NCBI GenBank assembly: GCA_024407815.1
Contig: JAKSVS010000003.1
Coordinates: 1-64,000, forward strand
Reading direction: 5' to 3'
Length of the DNA: 64,000 nt
Source: Mycoplasmoidaceae bacterium
Lineage (GTDB): Bacteria > Bacillota_I > Bacilli_A > Mycoplasmatales > Mycoplasmoidaceae
In this document: positions 44,607 to 54,553 of the stretch, in pieces
Numbering within the stretch: the stretch's first letter is position 1
Layout of the letters: every line of letters begins with the position of its first letter
Program-made: the position numbers and the translations under genes
The notes under the pieces: generated by a model
Told to the model about the DNA's origin: nothing
Seen by the model: only the letters and a program-made list of their open reading frames with translations
Databases searched by the model: none

Positions 44607-44969
44607 ATGAAATTTTACAAGCGTGATGTATGTGATAGATTTGTTTTTCTATCGGAAAAAGAAACATTCGAACCAAAATGTTGTGGTAAGCCGATGAGGA
44701 TGCTAAAAGAAAAAACAGAATTTGATGAAAAGCATACACCGGTTATGACAACAAAGGATAACCAAATAATTATTAATGTTGGTAAGGTGACTCATCCAAT
44801 GGATGTCAAGCATAGAATTGAATGAATCTGTCTTGATACGAGCAAAGGATATCTATATCAAGAACTGGGCGGTTTACCAACTGCCACATTCAAATTAGAA
44901 CATGAACAAAAAATAAATGGTGTTTATGCATATTGCAATATTCATGGTCTTTGAGCATTAAAAATCTAA
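44607..44969 (+). CDS. Superoxide reductase (desulfoferrodoxin/neelaredoxin family)
   Basis: 120 residues. The catalytic iron ligands are all present: His in FDEKHTPVM, two His in THPMDVKHRIEW, and Cys/His in YCNIHGLWAL. The short N-terminal desulforedoxin-like part keeps VC and CCGKPM but has Arg where the first Cys is expected, so the second iron site is probably lost. It reduces superoxide to peroxide without making oxygen, an enzyme of anaerobes and microaerophiles. The electron donor (rubredoxin or other) is not in the window. It has its own promoter region and terminator. Confidence 0.92.
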
Positions 44970-44973
44970 TGAA

Positions 44974-44999
44974 TAAGAGTCTATAAAGACTCTTTTTTA
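44974..44999 (+). terminator. Terminator of the superoxide reductase gene
   Basis: AAGAGTC (44975-44981) and GACTCTT (44988-44994) form the stem, followed by T6. Confidence 0.9.
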
Positions 45000-45093
45000 T
45001 TTAAAAATAAATTATTCTAGAATTTTTCTGATTCTTGGTAAGTATATTAAGTAAACCGTGTGGTGGTAAGCTAAATAACTTAATACACCAAAA

Positions 45094-45204
45094 AATAATA
45101 AATTAGATCTAATTCTTGAAAGATTAACTGAAATCAAAGAAAATCAAGCAAAAGATCATGAGCTATTGCTTCGGGTTATCAAACTTAATAACTTAAAGTG
45201 TTAA
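45094..45204 (+). pseudogene. Tail fragment of the coiled-coil family seen at 12902
   Basis: NNKLDLILERLTEIKENQAK then DHELLLRVIKLNNLKC matches the C-terminus of the 12902-13249 protein almost residue for residue. No start codon or N-terminal part precedes it; the 90 bases upstream contain stops. A truncated copy. Confidence 0.7.
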
Positions 45205-45240
45205 TTATTGTATATAGCTCTTGATTAACGGCTTTGAACA

Positions 45241-45266
45241 AAAAATAACCACATGTGGTTATTTTT
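45241..45266. terminator. Perfect 26-bp palindromic terminator
   Basis: AAAAATAACCACA followed by its exact complement, just downstream of the minus-strand lipoprotein (stop 45292-45294). Confidence 0.85.
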
Positions 45267-45291
45267 GATTTGTTTGATAGAGGCTGAGTAA

Positions 45292-46567
45292 TTACATGTT
45301 GTAAATTACAGGTGTACGAGCATCCTCAGTAGTTATAGCGTCTTTAATATTGATAACAATAACAAATTCTTTTAATGTTTTGTCTCAAGGGAACTCATAA
45401 ACAGGTGTTTGTACTTGTTTCGTCGCTTTTTCAGTTGTTACAGTAATGGTTTTAGTTGTCAATTGTAATGGCTCAACAAAACTTATTACATTTTCACCAT
45501 CAACTATCTTTTGTGTTTTTAAGTAGCATTTAACTTTAGCCATAGTTTCTTGATTTTCTGGAGTTAAATCAGATATTGCACCATTTCAGATAGCAAGATA
45601 AATGTGATCGTTTGTTCAACTTTGTCCTAGGTCACCTATGCTGCTAACATGGCTCTCATAAACCGGACAGGTGTTGCCATCGAATGATGTTTCAATAGAA
45701 GTAGCTGATGTTCCTGATTGTTTAAATGTTAATAGTTGAAAATCCAATGGCGCAAGGAACATATTAAAATATAAATTCTCATTGGAAGAACTAGAAGACA
45801 GATCACTCCCCGTGAACTTAATTCGTATTTTTTTATTATCATCATCTTCCTTGTGTTCAAACCCAAGTATAAATACATTTCCACCACCGGCAACAACAAC
45901 TTCTCTTTCTTCGCTGCCAACTAGAATGTTCATGGAATTAAATTCAGTTTCTGTCCAATAGTGGATTGCTTGATTTTGTATGTTTCACAAAACAAACTGG
46001 TACATAAGAGAAGTGTCTTTGTTTTGACTGGTTCCCAAATTAAACGAAACTTCATATAACTTGCCGGCTTCTAGGGTTTTGGTTGTTGATGATATGTATT
46101 TAGCATCAGCGCCTGGAAGATAATCATAATCAAACGCTAAAAGACTATTATCATAGCTAACACTCTTATCTCATAGTCTTATACATTGTGAAGCTACAAC
46201 CTTGATATTTTCCAAAGTTGCTTCTTTATATTCAGGATGAACAATTTTAATTCAACCGTTTTCACCTGCTTCAGCAGCAGTAAAGATTTTGGTTGTAGCA
46301 TCATATTTAATAACTGTACCATCAGCTGTTATGGTACCACTTGAATATACTTCTTTTGTAATATCTGTACCATCATATTTAACAGATATATTAACAGTAT
46401 CACCAACTTCATATTCGGTTAAACCATCTAACGTAGTTATTTCAAATTTGCTTTGGTCAGGTTTTGATGGAAAGCAAGAACATGATATTGCTGTAAGAAT
46501 GGGTGCAACAGAAGCACTTAGTGCTCCGGCCACTATTAATGGTGTTAATAATTTACTTTTTTTTCAT
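45292..46567 (-). CDS. Lipoprotein, start out of frame at a poly-A8 tract
   Basis: The body of ~420 codons is open. After ATG 46565-46567 an A8 run (46557-46564) reads MKKK then TAA; A7 would read MKKSKLLTPLIVAGALSASV with lipobox ISCSC. The first mature domain (FEITTLDGLTEYEVGDTVNI) resembles an Ig-like/invasin-type beta domain. The remainder is beta-rich with no family assigned. Good GGAG upstream. The single defect directly behind the start codon fits an OFF state of a switchable surface gene. Confidence 0.78.
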
Positions 46568-46597
46568 TTTTTTTCTCCAAATTAATTTGTCATGAAA

Positions 46598-46699
46598 AAA
46601 GCACTAACCTAAAAATTTAGGCAAGTGCTTTGTCTTAGTATGTATATAGATTAGTCAATCTTTATACATACTAAGACAAGGTCTTGCTTTTTAAGCAAG
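46598..46699 (+). promoter_or_regulatory. Three consecutive hairpins between divergent lipoprotein genes
   Basis: Hairpin 1: AAAGCACT...AAGTGCTTT (46598-46631). Hairpin 2: GTCTTAGTATGTATA (46632-46646) with exact complement (46663-46677). Hairpin 3: CTTGCTT/AAGCAAG (46683-46699) followed by CCCTTTTT, terminator-like. Parts of hairpins 1 and 3 can pair alternatively (GCAAG...CTTGC), so an attenuator for the plus-strand lipoprotein is conceivable. Confidence 0.6.
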
Positions 46700-46734
46700 C
46701 CCTTTTTATTCATAACATTAAGGAGAAAATTCAT

Positions 46735-47238
46735 ATGAAAAACAAAAACAAATTATTGGCTCCTGCATTAGGCTTTGCTGGATTAATGACTAGCTCATTA
46801 TCTTTTGCATTGGTTGGATGTGGTAACAATAACAACAAAGAAGAACCTGCCGAAATACAAAATGGGATTACTCGTGGTGGCGAATTTGGTCGTCATAAAC
46901 AATCTGATCAATATGAAACATCATGAACCACTCAAACCACATTTAAGTTAGACGAAGAGTATAGTCAAAGTGATTGAACTTTCACAACTTCAATAACTCT
47001 TATACTTCCTAATGGAAAAGTACTTGATTACCCAAGCACCAGCTTAACACTAGACGGATCTGCAGGTTTGAAATTTTATCTTAACAGCAATGCTTACAAT
47101 CAATTAGTTAAAGATGAAGTTAATGTATTTAACGTTACTATTACTGGACTAAATTATAACACTAGAGAACTACGTACATTCTATTCTAATAATGGAAAAG
47201 ATGCTGAACACAGATGAACACTTACAAGGACTGCTTAA
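46735..47238 (+). CDS. Small lipoprotein
   Basis: 167 residues. ATG 46735 follows AAGGAG. Signal MKNKNKLLAPALGFAGLMTS and lipobox LVGC. The mature part is a small beta domain (TFTTSITLILPNGKVLDYPS). An in-frame upstream start is possible but lacks a ribosome site. The gene is in frame and intact, opposite to its out-of-frame divergent neighbour. Confidence 0.83.
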
Positions 47239-47328
47239 TCCTAAAAAATCAGTAAAAATATATTTGATTTAAAAAATAAAAAGACTTGTCTTTTTATTTT
47301 TTAATTTTGATTAATATAATATATCCGT

Positions 47329-48159
47329 ATGCTAAATATTATTTATGCTTGCAACGATAAATTATTTAAAGGGCTTTATTTATCAATATTGTCAATTTTA
47401 AAAAGAACTGATAAAAATATAAATTTTTATATTTTATCTGGTGACTTACAACATTTAAATGATCAGTATAAGTCTATTTCTAACAAACATTTAGAAATGC
47501 TTGAAGGAATGATTAAGAACTTCAATGACAAATCAAAAATAACTTTGTTAGATTGTTCCAAAAAATATGTTGATTATTTTGGAAAAGATTTTGATGTATA
47601 CCGTTTCACACCTTATGCCTTATTTAGATTATTTATTCCTTCATTTGAAGAATTAAATGGAGTTGGTTTATATTTAGATGTAGATACAATGGCTAATGGT
47701 GATATATCATTAGCCTTTGATATAGACACTAGCGATGTAGAAGCGGTTGTTTGCCATGATTATTTATTAAACAACACTCTCAAAGATGAAAAACTTCACT
47801 TTGACTCTGGGGTTATGTTACTTAACATCAATGAAATAAGAAAAACAAAATACTTTGACAAAGCATTAGCTTTTTACAAAAAATATAAACCAGAAATGGC
47901 AGATCAAGTTGCTTTAAATTCAACTTGATCAAAGTTAAAGACATGAAATAATGAATATCGCTTCAATTATCAGCAAAGAGACATCAAACCCGATACAATT
48001 ATTAAACATTTTAACTATACTGGTATGTATTCAACGGATCTATTTAATATTAAACCATGAGATATATTTAAGGTTCAAAATATCTTAAATCTTCATAATT
48101 GAGATGAAGATTATAAATATTTTCTAGAACAAATGAAGAAATGAGGTGAAACATGCTAG
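47329..48159 (+). CDS. GT8-family glycosyltransferase A
   Basis: 276 residues. N-terminal MLNIIYACNDKLFKGLYLSI, DxD motif in LYLDVDTMANGDISLAFD, and FDSGVMLLNINEIRK define the GT8 (LgtC/glycogenin-like) fold. It transfers a sugar from a nucleotide donor with retention, acceptor unknown; surface lipoproteins or glycolipids are plausible. No membrane segment. The stop overlaps the start of the second copy. Confidence 0.9.
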
Positions 48160-48974
48160 ATATAGTCTATTGTTGCAATGATAAAGTTTTTGATGGACTA
48201 TATCTATCAATACTTTCTATCTTAAGAAGAACAAGCCAAAATATTAACTTTTATGTAATAACTGGTAATCTATTAGAAATAAAAGATACATACTTAGCCT
48301 TAAGCGATTTTCATAAACAATTACTTGAAAAATAATTAAATCATTTAACAATAAAAATACATTAACAGTTTATGATGCATCAGCTAAATATATATCTTCT
48401 TTTGGAGTTACAGACATACAAAGAGTTACACCATATAACATGTTTAAATTATTTATTCCTAGTTTTGAATATAAAGGAAACAAGTTACTATATTTAGATG
48501 TGGATACAATGGCTAATGGCGATATATCATTAGCTTTTGATATTAACATGGACAATGCTGAAATATGTGCATGTCATGTCTTAAACATTCAAATTGTTTT
48601 TGGAAATAACTCTAGTTATTTTAATGGTGGTGTATTCTTGATAAATCTACAAGAAGTAAGAAAAACCAATTTGTTTGAAAGAGCTTTATCTTATTATTTA
48701 AAATACAAGCCAATGACACTTGAAGAAGCGGCATTAAATGTTAATGTGAAAAAATTGTTATTTTGGCCTGATGAACAGCGCTTTAATTATCAAAGAAAAG
48801 GAATAAAAGATAACACAATCATTAAAACACTTTGTTAATCCAATAACTTCTAATGGAATAGTTAATATTAAACCCTGAGATATATCGGGTGTAAAACATT
48901 GGTTAAAATTAGATAATTGAGATGAAGACTACAAAATATATTTAGAACAAAGCAAAATTTGAAAGAAGAAATAA
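48153..48974 (+). pseudogene. GT8-family glycosyltransferase B, two compensating frame changes
   Basis: A tandem paralogue of the upstream gene (YLDVDTMANGDISLAFD identical). The frame breaks at A5 (48328-48332; A6 needed) with immediate TAA, and again at A4 (48824-48827; A3 needed), after which HFVNPITSNGIVNIKPWDIS continues to TAA 48974. Net frame is unchanged. Either inactive, switchable, or affected by homopolymer error. Confidence 0.8.
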
Positions 48975-48977
48975 ACT

Positions 48978-49595
48978 ATGAAAACAAGTGTTAAAAGAAT
49001 TAAAGAATTAGATTTCTCCCAACCAGTTGTAATTGATAAAATTTCATCTACATCTGCTATTGTTTCAATGAAATATAAATCAACAAAAACAGCCTATCCA
49101 ACATGAAGTGAGGAAGACATCTGATCAAAAATTAATGAAGATGTATTAAAAGATTGCATTTTTTCAAAAGCAATGCATATGATAATTCCTTGCTACGAAA
49201 TGACTATAGGTGATGATTTTCAAAAGTATGTAGAACATGTTAAAAAAGCATATCCAGTATATGCTATATTTCCTAAAGATAAGCTTGAATTAGTAACAAA
49301 GCAGATGTTATTAAAAGATTTAATTATTGATGATTTATCTAAATATTGAAATATACAAGCTTCCGATTCAGAAGCAAAAATGGTATATGAACGTATGTAT
49401 AGAGGTGGCGAAGGCAAGGTTTCGGTTTACGAACAATTAAAAAACCCTGAAACAATAAGGTACGCTAAAAGTATTATTATTAGTGATAAAACTATCAATA
49501 AACTTATATCAGAACTTAAATATTCGATAGATTGAGAATCTATTGAAAAGTACAACAAGGAATTCAAAGAGAAAATTAAACAAAACAAAAAATAA
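48978..49595 (+). CDS. Protein of unknown function downstream of the GT8 pair
   Basis: 205 residues, starting three bases after GT8 B, so probably in the same transcript. Soluble, mixed alpha/beta, with YKSTKTAYPTWSEEDIWSKI and ERMYRGGEGKVSVYEQL as distinctive segments. No signal peptide, membrane helix or catalytic motif recognised. Context suggests a role with the glycosyltransferases. Confidence 0.65.
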
Positions 49596-49657
49596 CAATC
49601 ATTTTTTGCTATTTTGGAGTTACAACCTTGTTTATATAAATGTACGACATCGGATTA

Positions 49658-49894
49658 TTACTTTATTCATCCGTGCGCTTTGAATTGTTCATCGATGAAT
49701 TTAAATTGTTCTTTAACACTATTATTAAATTCTTTTTGTTCTTTTATAAAATCAACAAGAATTTGTCTTGTAGTTGGCTGTTTTGGTCCTTTAGGGCCTC
49801 TACCACCATTAGGTTTAACTTTAGAAACGGTGACTATGTCACCTTTTAGTTGTTTATTGATTTTAGCATCTTCTATTTTATATTTGACGCTCAT
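49658..49894 (-). CDS. Small basic protein with GGRG motif, family A
   Basis: 78 residues when UGA at 49667 is read as Trp (ending HGWIK). N-terminus SVKYKIEDAKINKQLKGDIV, then VKPNGGRGPKGPKQPTTRQI and a coiled tail. It is a clear paralogue of the protein at 51113-51397. Both lie on the minus strand and flank the putative rep gene and iterons. Possibly a DNA- or RNA-binding accessory of the mobile element. Confidence 0.65.
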
Positions 49895-49992
49895 ATATAT
49901 ATTATATTAGATCCCTTATTCTGTTTGTTTTAAACTCAATTGTTTGGATAAGAAAAAACCTGGTGTAAGGGTCTTTTTTTGATATTGAAAAA

Positions 49993-50076
49993 AGAACGCA
50001 TAGCGTTCTAATCTTAAATTGTTAAGAAAATTTTTAATGGTGGTTCAGTGCGGAATTGGACCAACCATCACCATTA
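49993..50076. other. Two inverted repeats upstream of the putative rep gene
   Basis: AGAACGC/GCGTTCT (49993-50009) and TAATGGTG...CACCATTA (50035-50076, interrupted by a short bulge). The 275 bases 49895-50169 hold no gene. They may be a terminator plus an operator or replication-related structure at the left end of the element. Confidence 0.4.
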
Positions 50077-50169
50077 ATTCTTGTTGAAAAGAAAGGATTA
50101 AATCCTAATAATGGTAAAAAATATTATATCTATATTTTATGCATATAAGCCATTTATCTGGGTCTAATT

Positions 50170-50832
50170 ATGCTTCTAAGTTATACAAGCAAGCTAAATG
50201 GTGAAACATATCAGATTAGATTATGTGATAAACAATGGGGTATCAGTCAGCCGCTTGCTGAATCAAATTTGAAAGTAATTAAGAAAATAGTTGCTGATAA
50301 ACCAGACTTAAATCAATTAAAATCAATTGATTTTAAGCTTTATCAACTAATAAAGCAATACAAATTAGCTCAAGAGTTTATTAATAAGTATCTAAATCAT
50401 ACTAAATTAACCAAACAAATGCTTTGTTTAATATATTTAAAATATGTCTGAGACTGGAATAACAACACCAAACAAGAGTATCGTAAGTTTTGGCATTCGC
50501 AAATAGCTTCTTGTTGTGGTTGCTGTTATAACACACCAAGAAATGTTAAATACATATTAGATTCGCTTCGAATGGAAGATGGCATCAAATTCTCCAGTTA
50601 TTGATGGTTTGACTTCATTAATGCTCTATTCAATAAAAGAAAAGAGCTTAAATGCAAGGAAAGAACAATCTATTGAATGTATAAAGCAAATTCAAATGAA
50701 GGTTTAATCTCTGGTAGATTTAAAAATGATAATCCGAAAGCTTTTGCTGAAAAGAAACTTCAAAAAGAACGGCAACAGCAATACACCTTAGAATCCATTA
50801 GCGACGATTTGTATTTTAAAAACGGATTCTAA
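50170..50832 (+). CDS. Putative replication initiator (winged-helix protein) of the mobile element
   Basis: 220 residues, Lys-rich and UGA-Trp-rich. A central segment reading HSQIASCCGCCYNTPRNVKY then ILDSLRMEDGIKF has the rhythm of a helix-turn-helix (Q-I-A...N-T...V...L...L...GI). No catalytic motif seen. The gene is followed by a terminator and then by four iteron-like repeats, the normal arrangement for a Rep protein and its origin. The function is inferred from this context. Confidence 0.5.
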
Positions 50833-50884
50833 AACAATTACAACTTTATAACTAACAATTAATCCTTGATTAATCTTTTTTATT

Positions 50885-50922
50885 TACTATACATAGCATT
50901 TTTTAACTATGTATAGCTTTTT
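50885..50922 (+). terminator. Terminator of the putative rep gene
   Basis: CTATACATAG (50887-50896) and CTATGTATAG (50907-50916) pair; CTTTTTC follows. Confidence 0.8.
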
Positions 50923-50957
50923 CTAATAATTATGCGATTAACAATCTTAAATATAAT

Positions 50958-51028
50958 TAGCACCCTACTATTTATGGTAGCACCCTAAAAAATGATAGTA
51001 GCACTCTCAAATTATCGTTAGCACCCTA
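50958..51028. repeat. Four iteron-like direct repeats
   Basis: TAGCACCCTA at 50958, 50978 and 51019 and the variant TAGCACTCTC at 50999 repeat every 20-21 bp, two helical turns, in an AT-rich setting. This is the pattern of Rep-binding iterons at plasmid or ICE origins. Confidence 0.75.
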
Positions 51029-51061
51029 TATGAAAATAATAAAGAGAATAATATAGAGAAT

Positions 51062-51090
51062 AAAAAAGAGACTAATATATAGTCTCTTAG
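51062..51090 (-). terminator. Terminator after the 51113 gene
   Basis: AAGAGACTA (51066-51074) pairs with TAGTCTCTT (51080-51088), then a T-run on the minus strand. Confidence 0.8.
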
Positions 51091-51112
51091 GGTATTTAGA
51101 TTGGAATTAAAC

Positions 51113-51397
51113 TTATCTGGTTAATTCATTGACTTCTACTACATGTTCGAAATCTTGTTTTAATGTATTAACATCTTTTCTTAGTGTGTTGACATCTTTT
51201 CTAAGTGATGTGACTTCTTGTTTAAGTGGTTTAAATTCTTTATCAACGAAGATTTGAAACCAAGTAGGAGCTTTGGTGTCTCTTGGTTTTCTGTGACCGC
51301 CTCTACCACCATCTGCTTTAATCCTTGACAATTGAATTTCATCATTGATTAAATTCTTATTTCTTTTAGCACTATCAATTCTATATTTTGTAGACAT
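51113..51397 (-). CDS. Small basic protein with GGRG motif, family A
   Basis: 94 residues. STKYRIDSAKRNKNLINDEI and IKADGGRGGHRKPRD align with the 49658 paralogue. The C-terminal half is a coiled coil with a repeated VTSLRKDVNTLRKDVNTLKQ unit, a likely multimerisation segment. It sits between the iterons and luxS on the same strand as the conjugation genes. A nucleic-acid-binding accessory role is possible but unproven. Confidence 0.7.
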   Translation of the reverse strand: MSTKYRIDSAKRNKNLINDEIQLSRIKADGGRGGHRKPRDTKAPTWFQIFVDKEFKPLKQEVTSLRKDVNTLRKDVNTLKQDFEHVVEVNELTR

Positions 51398-51420
51398 ATA
51401 TTTATTATATATTAATTAAT

Positions 51421-51855
51421 TTAATATTTTCATGTTCAATTATTTCTTTGTTTATATCAATTGTTTCATTCTTTTTTAGCTATAAACAACGACAAGTTAG
51501 CAAAATGACCGCAGCTAAACTTATCTTTAGCTGGAATAGATTTAACAGAATTAATGTATCTATCTAACCCAGACAAAGTTTGTTTTATTCAGTTAATGTC
51601 TTTCTTACCATAAACAATTAAATAAAAACCAGTTTGACACCCCATAGGCCCAAAATAAAGCTTTTGTTTATATTTGGAATAATAAGTTGCTATTAAATGC
51701 TCAAGTGAGTGAATAGTACTATTAGATAGATATTTGCCATTGTTTGGCACTTTAAACCTAAAATCAAAGGTTGTTATGAAGCAACCATTGGTGTGTTGTC
51801 AAAAATTGTTTATTCATAAATATATTACTATATTTTGATATTGTGTTATTTGCAT
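51421..51855 (-). CDS. LuxS-like S-ribosylhomocysteine lyase
   Basis: About 144 residues. TTFDFRFKVPNN, IHSLEHLIA (two zinc His plus Glu), PMGCQTGFYLI (catalytic Cys) and FSCGHF (third zinc ligand) follow the LuxS order, so all key catalytic residues except the N-terminal His region are visible. LuxS cleaves S-ribosylhomocysteine to homocysteine and the AI-2 precursor. The N-terminus is divergent. The final ~16 residues as read are Trp-rich, typical of a wrong frame; removing one A from A6 (51472-51477) gives the natural-looking end KKNETIDINKEIIEHENI. Located within the mobile element. Confidence 0.75.
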
Positions 51856-51889
51856 AATTTATAGCATATCACAAGTATTTATAAATTAG

Positions 51890-52818
51890 TTATACCTCCT
51901 CCTTTCTTTGACTTAAATACGATTTATTAAAATAAAGATTATTTGTCTTAATTAAATACCCATTAATCAACCCATTAGCTATATCACAAGCATCATAATT
52001 CCTTGCTGAGCTAATTATGTAATGATTAATAACCACATTTGGAGTATTTCCCAACACCATAGCAATAGTATTGACATCAACTCCAGCTTCGTGCATTACA
52101 GAAGCTTTAGTTCTTCTTAATACATGTGCTGTAAATCTGAAAGGTAATTTAGCTCATAACTTAAATGCCATTAGATTATGAACAATTGATGACTTGTTTA
52201 GCCCTATTTTGTCATCGCAAAAGAAAACATAAGCATCATAAGGTATGTATACCTCTCTCTCATCTTACATGTCTTTTCTGTATTAATAATTATTTCAACT
52301 AGCTTATTACCAGAAATCTTACTTGTAATTATTCTGTTTGGTAAGTTTTTGTTAAAGACAATAGAAGTCAATTCTCCAATTCTCATCCCAGAACAAAGCA
52401 AAGTTTCAAATACATAGAATAATTTAATTCTTGTATTTTTAATGTGTTCCATTAAATTACTGTCTATGCTATTTGCATCATCAATCCATTCTCTAAACTT
52501 TTGCCTTATGTAATTTACTTGTGTTCTGTCTAGTCTTGTTGTAAGCTTTGAAATTTCACCACCTCTGGATACTATGTATTTTGGGTTAAATTTTATACCA
52601 TAATAATTGTTAAAAGCTCACTTAAATATTGCTGACCTAATATGTCCAGTATTATTGTTTGCTATACTTTGTATTATTTCGTTAGCTTTTGCCACATCTT
52701 TTTTTACATTCCCAGTAAAGCAATCTTTATAGCTTCTTATAACATAAAAGTAAGATTTGTCTCTTTTGGCCATTGCTAATTTTAATAATTCATTAAATGT
52801 AATAATTGGTGATATCAT
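51890..52818 (-). pseudogene. Tyrosine recombinase (integrase), frame broken at a GA repeat
   Basis: ~308 codons. The catalytic residues are in place: Arg in CSGMRIGELTSI, HVLRRTKASVMHEAG (HxxR) and the nucleophile region VVINHYIISSARNY. The frame shifts by two bases in a dinucleotide run (CTCTCTCTC, 52253-52261). With one GA unit fewer it reads MREVYIPYDAYVFFCDDKIG through to the C-terminal part. It would excise and integrate the element. The gain of one dinucleotide unit is a classic reversible slippage event. Confidence 0.85.
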
Positions 52819-52839
52819 AATATAGAATTATGACTATCT

Positions 52840-52887
52840 TTTTGTCTAAAAATTAGACAAAATTGCTTTAAAAAACTGCTAAAGCAA
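52840..52887 (-). terminator. Paired hairpins between integrase and relaxase genes
   Basis: TTTTGTCTAA/TTAGACAAAA (52840-52862) and TTGCTTTA/TAAAGCAA (52863-52887), lying downstream of the relaxase stop on the minus strand. They may serve as its terminator or insulate the integrase. Confidence 0.5.
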
Positions 52888-52925
52888 TTAACTTAAAAAA
52901 TTTCATTATTTTTTATTTTAAAAAT

Positions 52926-54551
52926 CTAATTAACTTCTAAAGTTCTTTGAATTTCAGCATCTATTTCTCTGACATTCTCATCTCGTTCTTTTGCAAGTTC
53001 TCGTTTAGCAAGCAATTCATTTATTAATAACTGCTTTGCTTCATACTCTTTTCTCATCTCATGAATATAAAGTTTTTGTGTACCCAAGAATACTTTATCT
53101 AATTCAGTTATTTTTTTAATATGCATTTGTGAAATCTTATGCTTGTATTCTCTACACTTTTGCTTATAAGCATATCGATATTCGTTTTGTGCTTTAGATT
53201 TTAAATAAAATTTAAAATTGAAATCACTTTCAATAAGCTTTTGTTGCTCCAGACCAATTTCCTTACAAGCACCTAAAACCTTATTGCCTAAGCTAATTCT
53301 TTGCTCATATTGTAGTTGCTGCAAGAATTCTTTTGTATGATTAGAAACTTTTATAGCTTTATCAATTTTCTTATTATCGCTATTTAGTGATAATAATCTA
53401 TTACTTATTTGATTGTTCTGTGTAGCTTCTAAACTATATGTAATTAAATCAAGTTTTTTAGAAAATGTTTTATCTGTCTTAATTAAGTGTTTTGTTAAAT
53501 AACTATAATCTTCTACACGACCAGAGACATTATTTTGCTTTGATACAAAATCAACAACACTATCAATCTTATTTAAAATAACTTTAGCATCTAAAACCTT
53601 TAAAGGTTTTTCATATAAAAGCTTTTGCTTTACATTTTTATCTAAATCATTAATAGTAATGCCATTAGCTTTATATGTTCTGCCAAAAGTATCTAATAAA
53701 GCATTATGGACTTTCTCATCTCAAGTTTTAAATAACTCTTTCTCTTTTTCAGCTGAAAGATTTGACATTCTTAATAGGTTTGCATATTGCAACCTTCCAG
53801 AAGTTCCTTTTATTTCTCTTATATCTTGAGATAATTCAATTACTTTTTCAACACATAAATCATTAGTTCGAATTTCTTGTTTAAATTCAGCATCTAAAAG
53901 ATGCTTTGCTGTTAAAAGCTTTTGAATAATAGGTTCTTTAATTCTATCTAATGTTCTACAATCAACATATTTTCTAACTTTATTTCTTACACACAAACTT
54001 GTCATACAATTTTTCTTATCTCGATAATCAACCAATCTATTTGATTCAATTCCTTTAGGTTGAAAGATAGTAATATGTATATGGGTGTGCTTAGTATTAG
54101 TATGCATTGCTGCATAATAAGTTCAATCTTTTTCATTGAACTTATGAGATTTGATAAAAGCATTAAAGTAATAAATACAAGCTTCTTTTGCTGACTTTTT
54201 ATCTTTAAAGCCAAAATACTTACTTACACCAGCTGATAAAGATATAACACCACAATGAATAATAGAATCCTTAGCTACCTTTTGTCTATTAACATTGTCT
54301 TTTGTAAATATAGGAATATTAACTTGCTTAGTTTCTTTTGTTTGGTGTTCAGATAGATATTTGCTAAAGTTTTCATATTCTGTTACATTTCTCTCAGCAT
54401 CTACTGGATGTTCATCTTCATTTTCTAAATAACGAAAGAATTCACCTTGTGAATAAAAATTATAAACATTACCAGTCTTTTTAGTTACTGGATTAAATTT
54501 GGTTGTAGTAGGAATGATAAAACTAAAATTACAGATAGCTGGCTTAAACAT
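52926..54551 (-). CDS. Relaxase / mobilisation nuclease (HUH type)
   Basis: 541 residues. The histidine-triad motif HTNTKHTHIHITIFQ near residue 155 is the metal-binding site of MOB relaxases. Candidate nucleophile tyrosines are WTYYAAMH just before it. The C-terminal ~250 residues are a long charged coiled region. It nicks oriT and pilots the strand to the recipient. The next gene upstream is the VirD4 coupling protein, two bases away, consistent with a conjugative operon. Confidence 0.82.
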
Positions 54552-54553
54552 AC

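Noticed and set aside
50958..51028. CRISPR array
   Set aside because: Repeats are only ~10 bp, the spacing is 20-21 bp and no cas genes are near; the pattern fits iterons.
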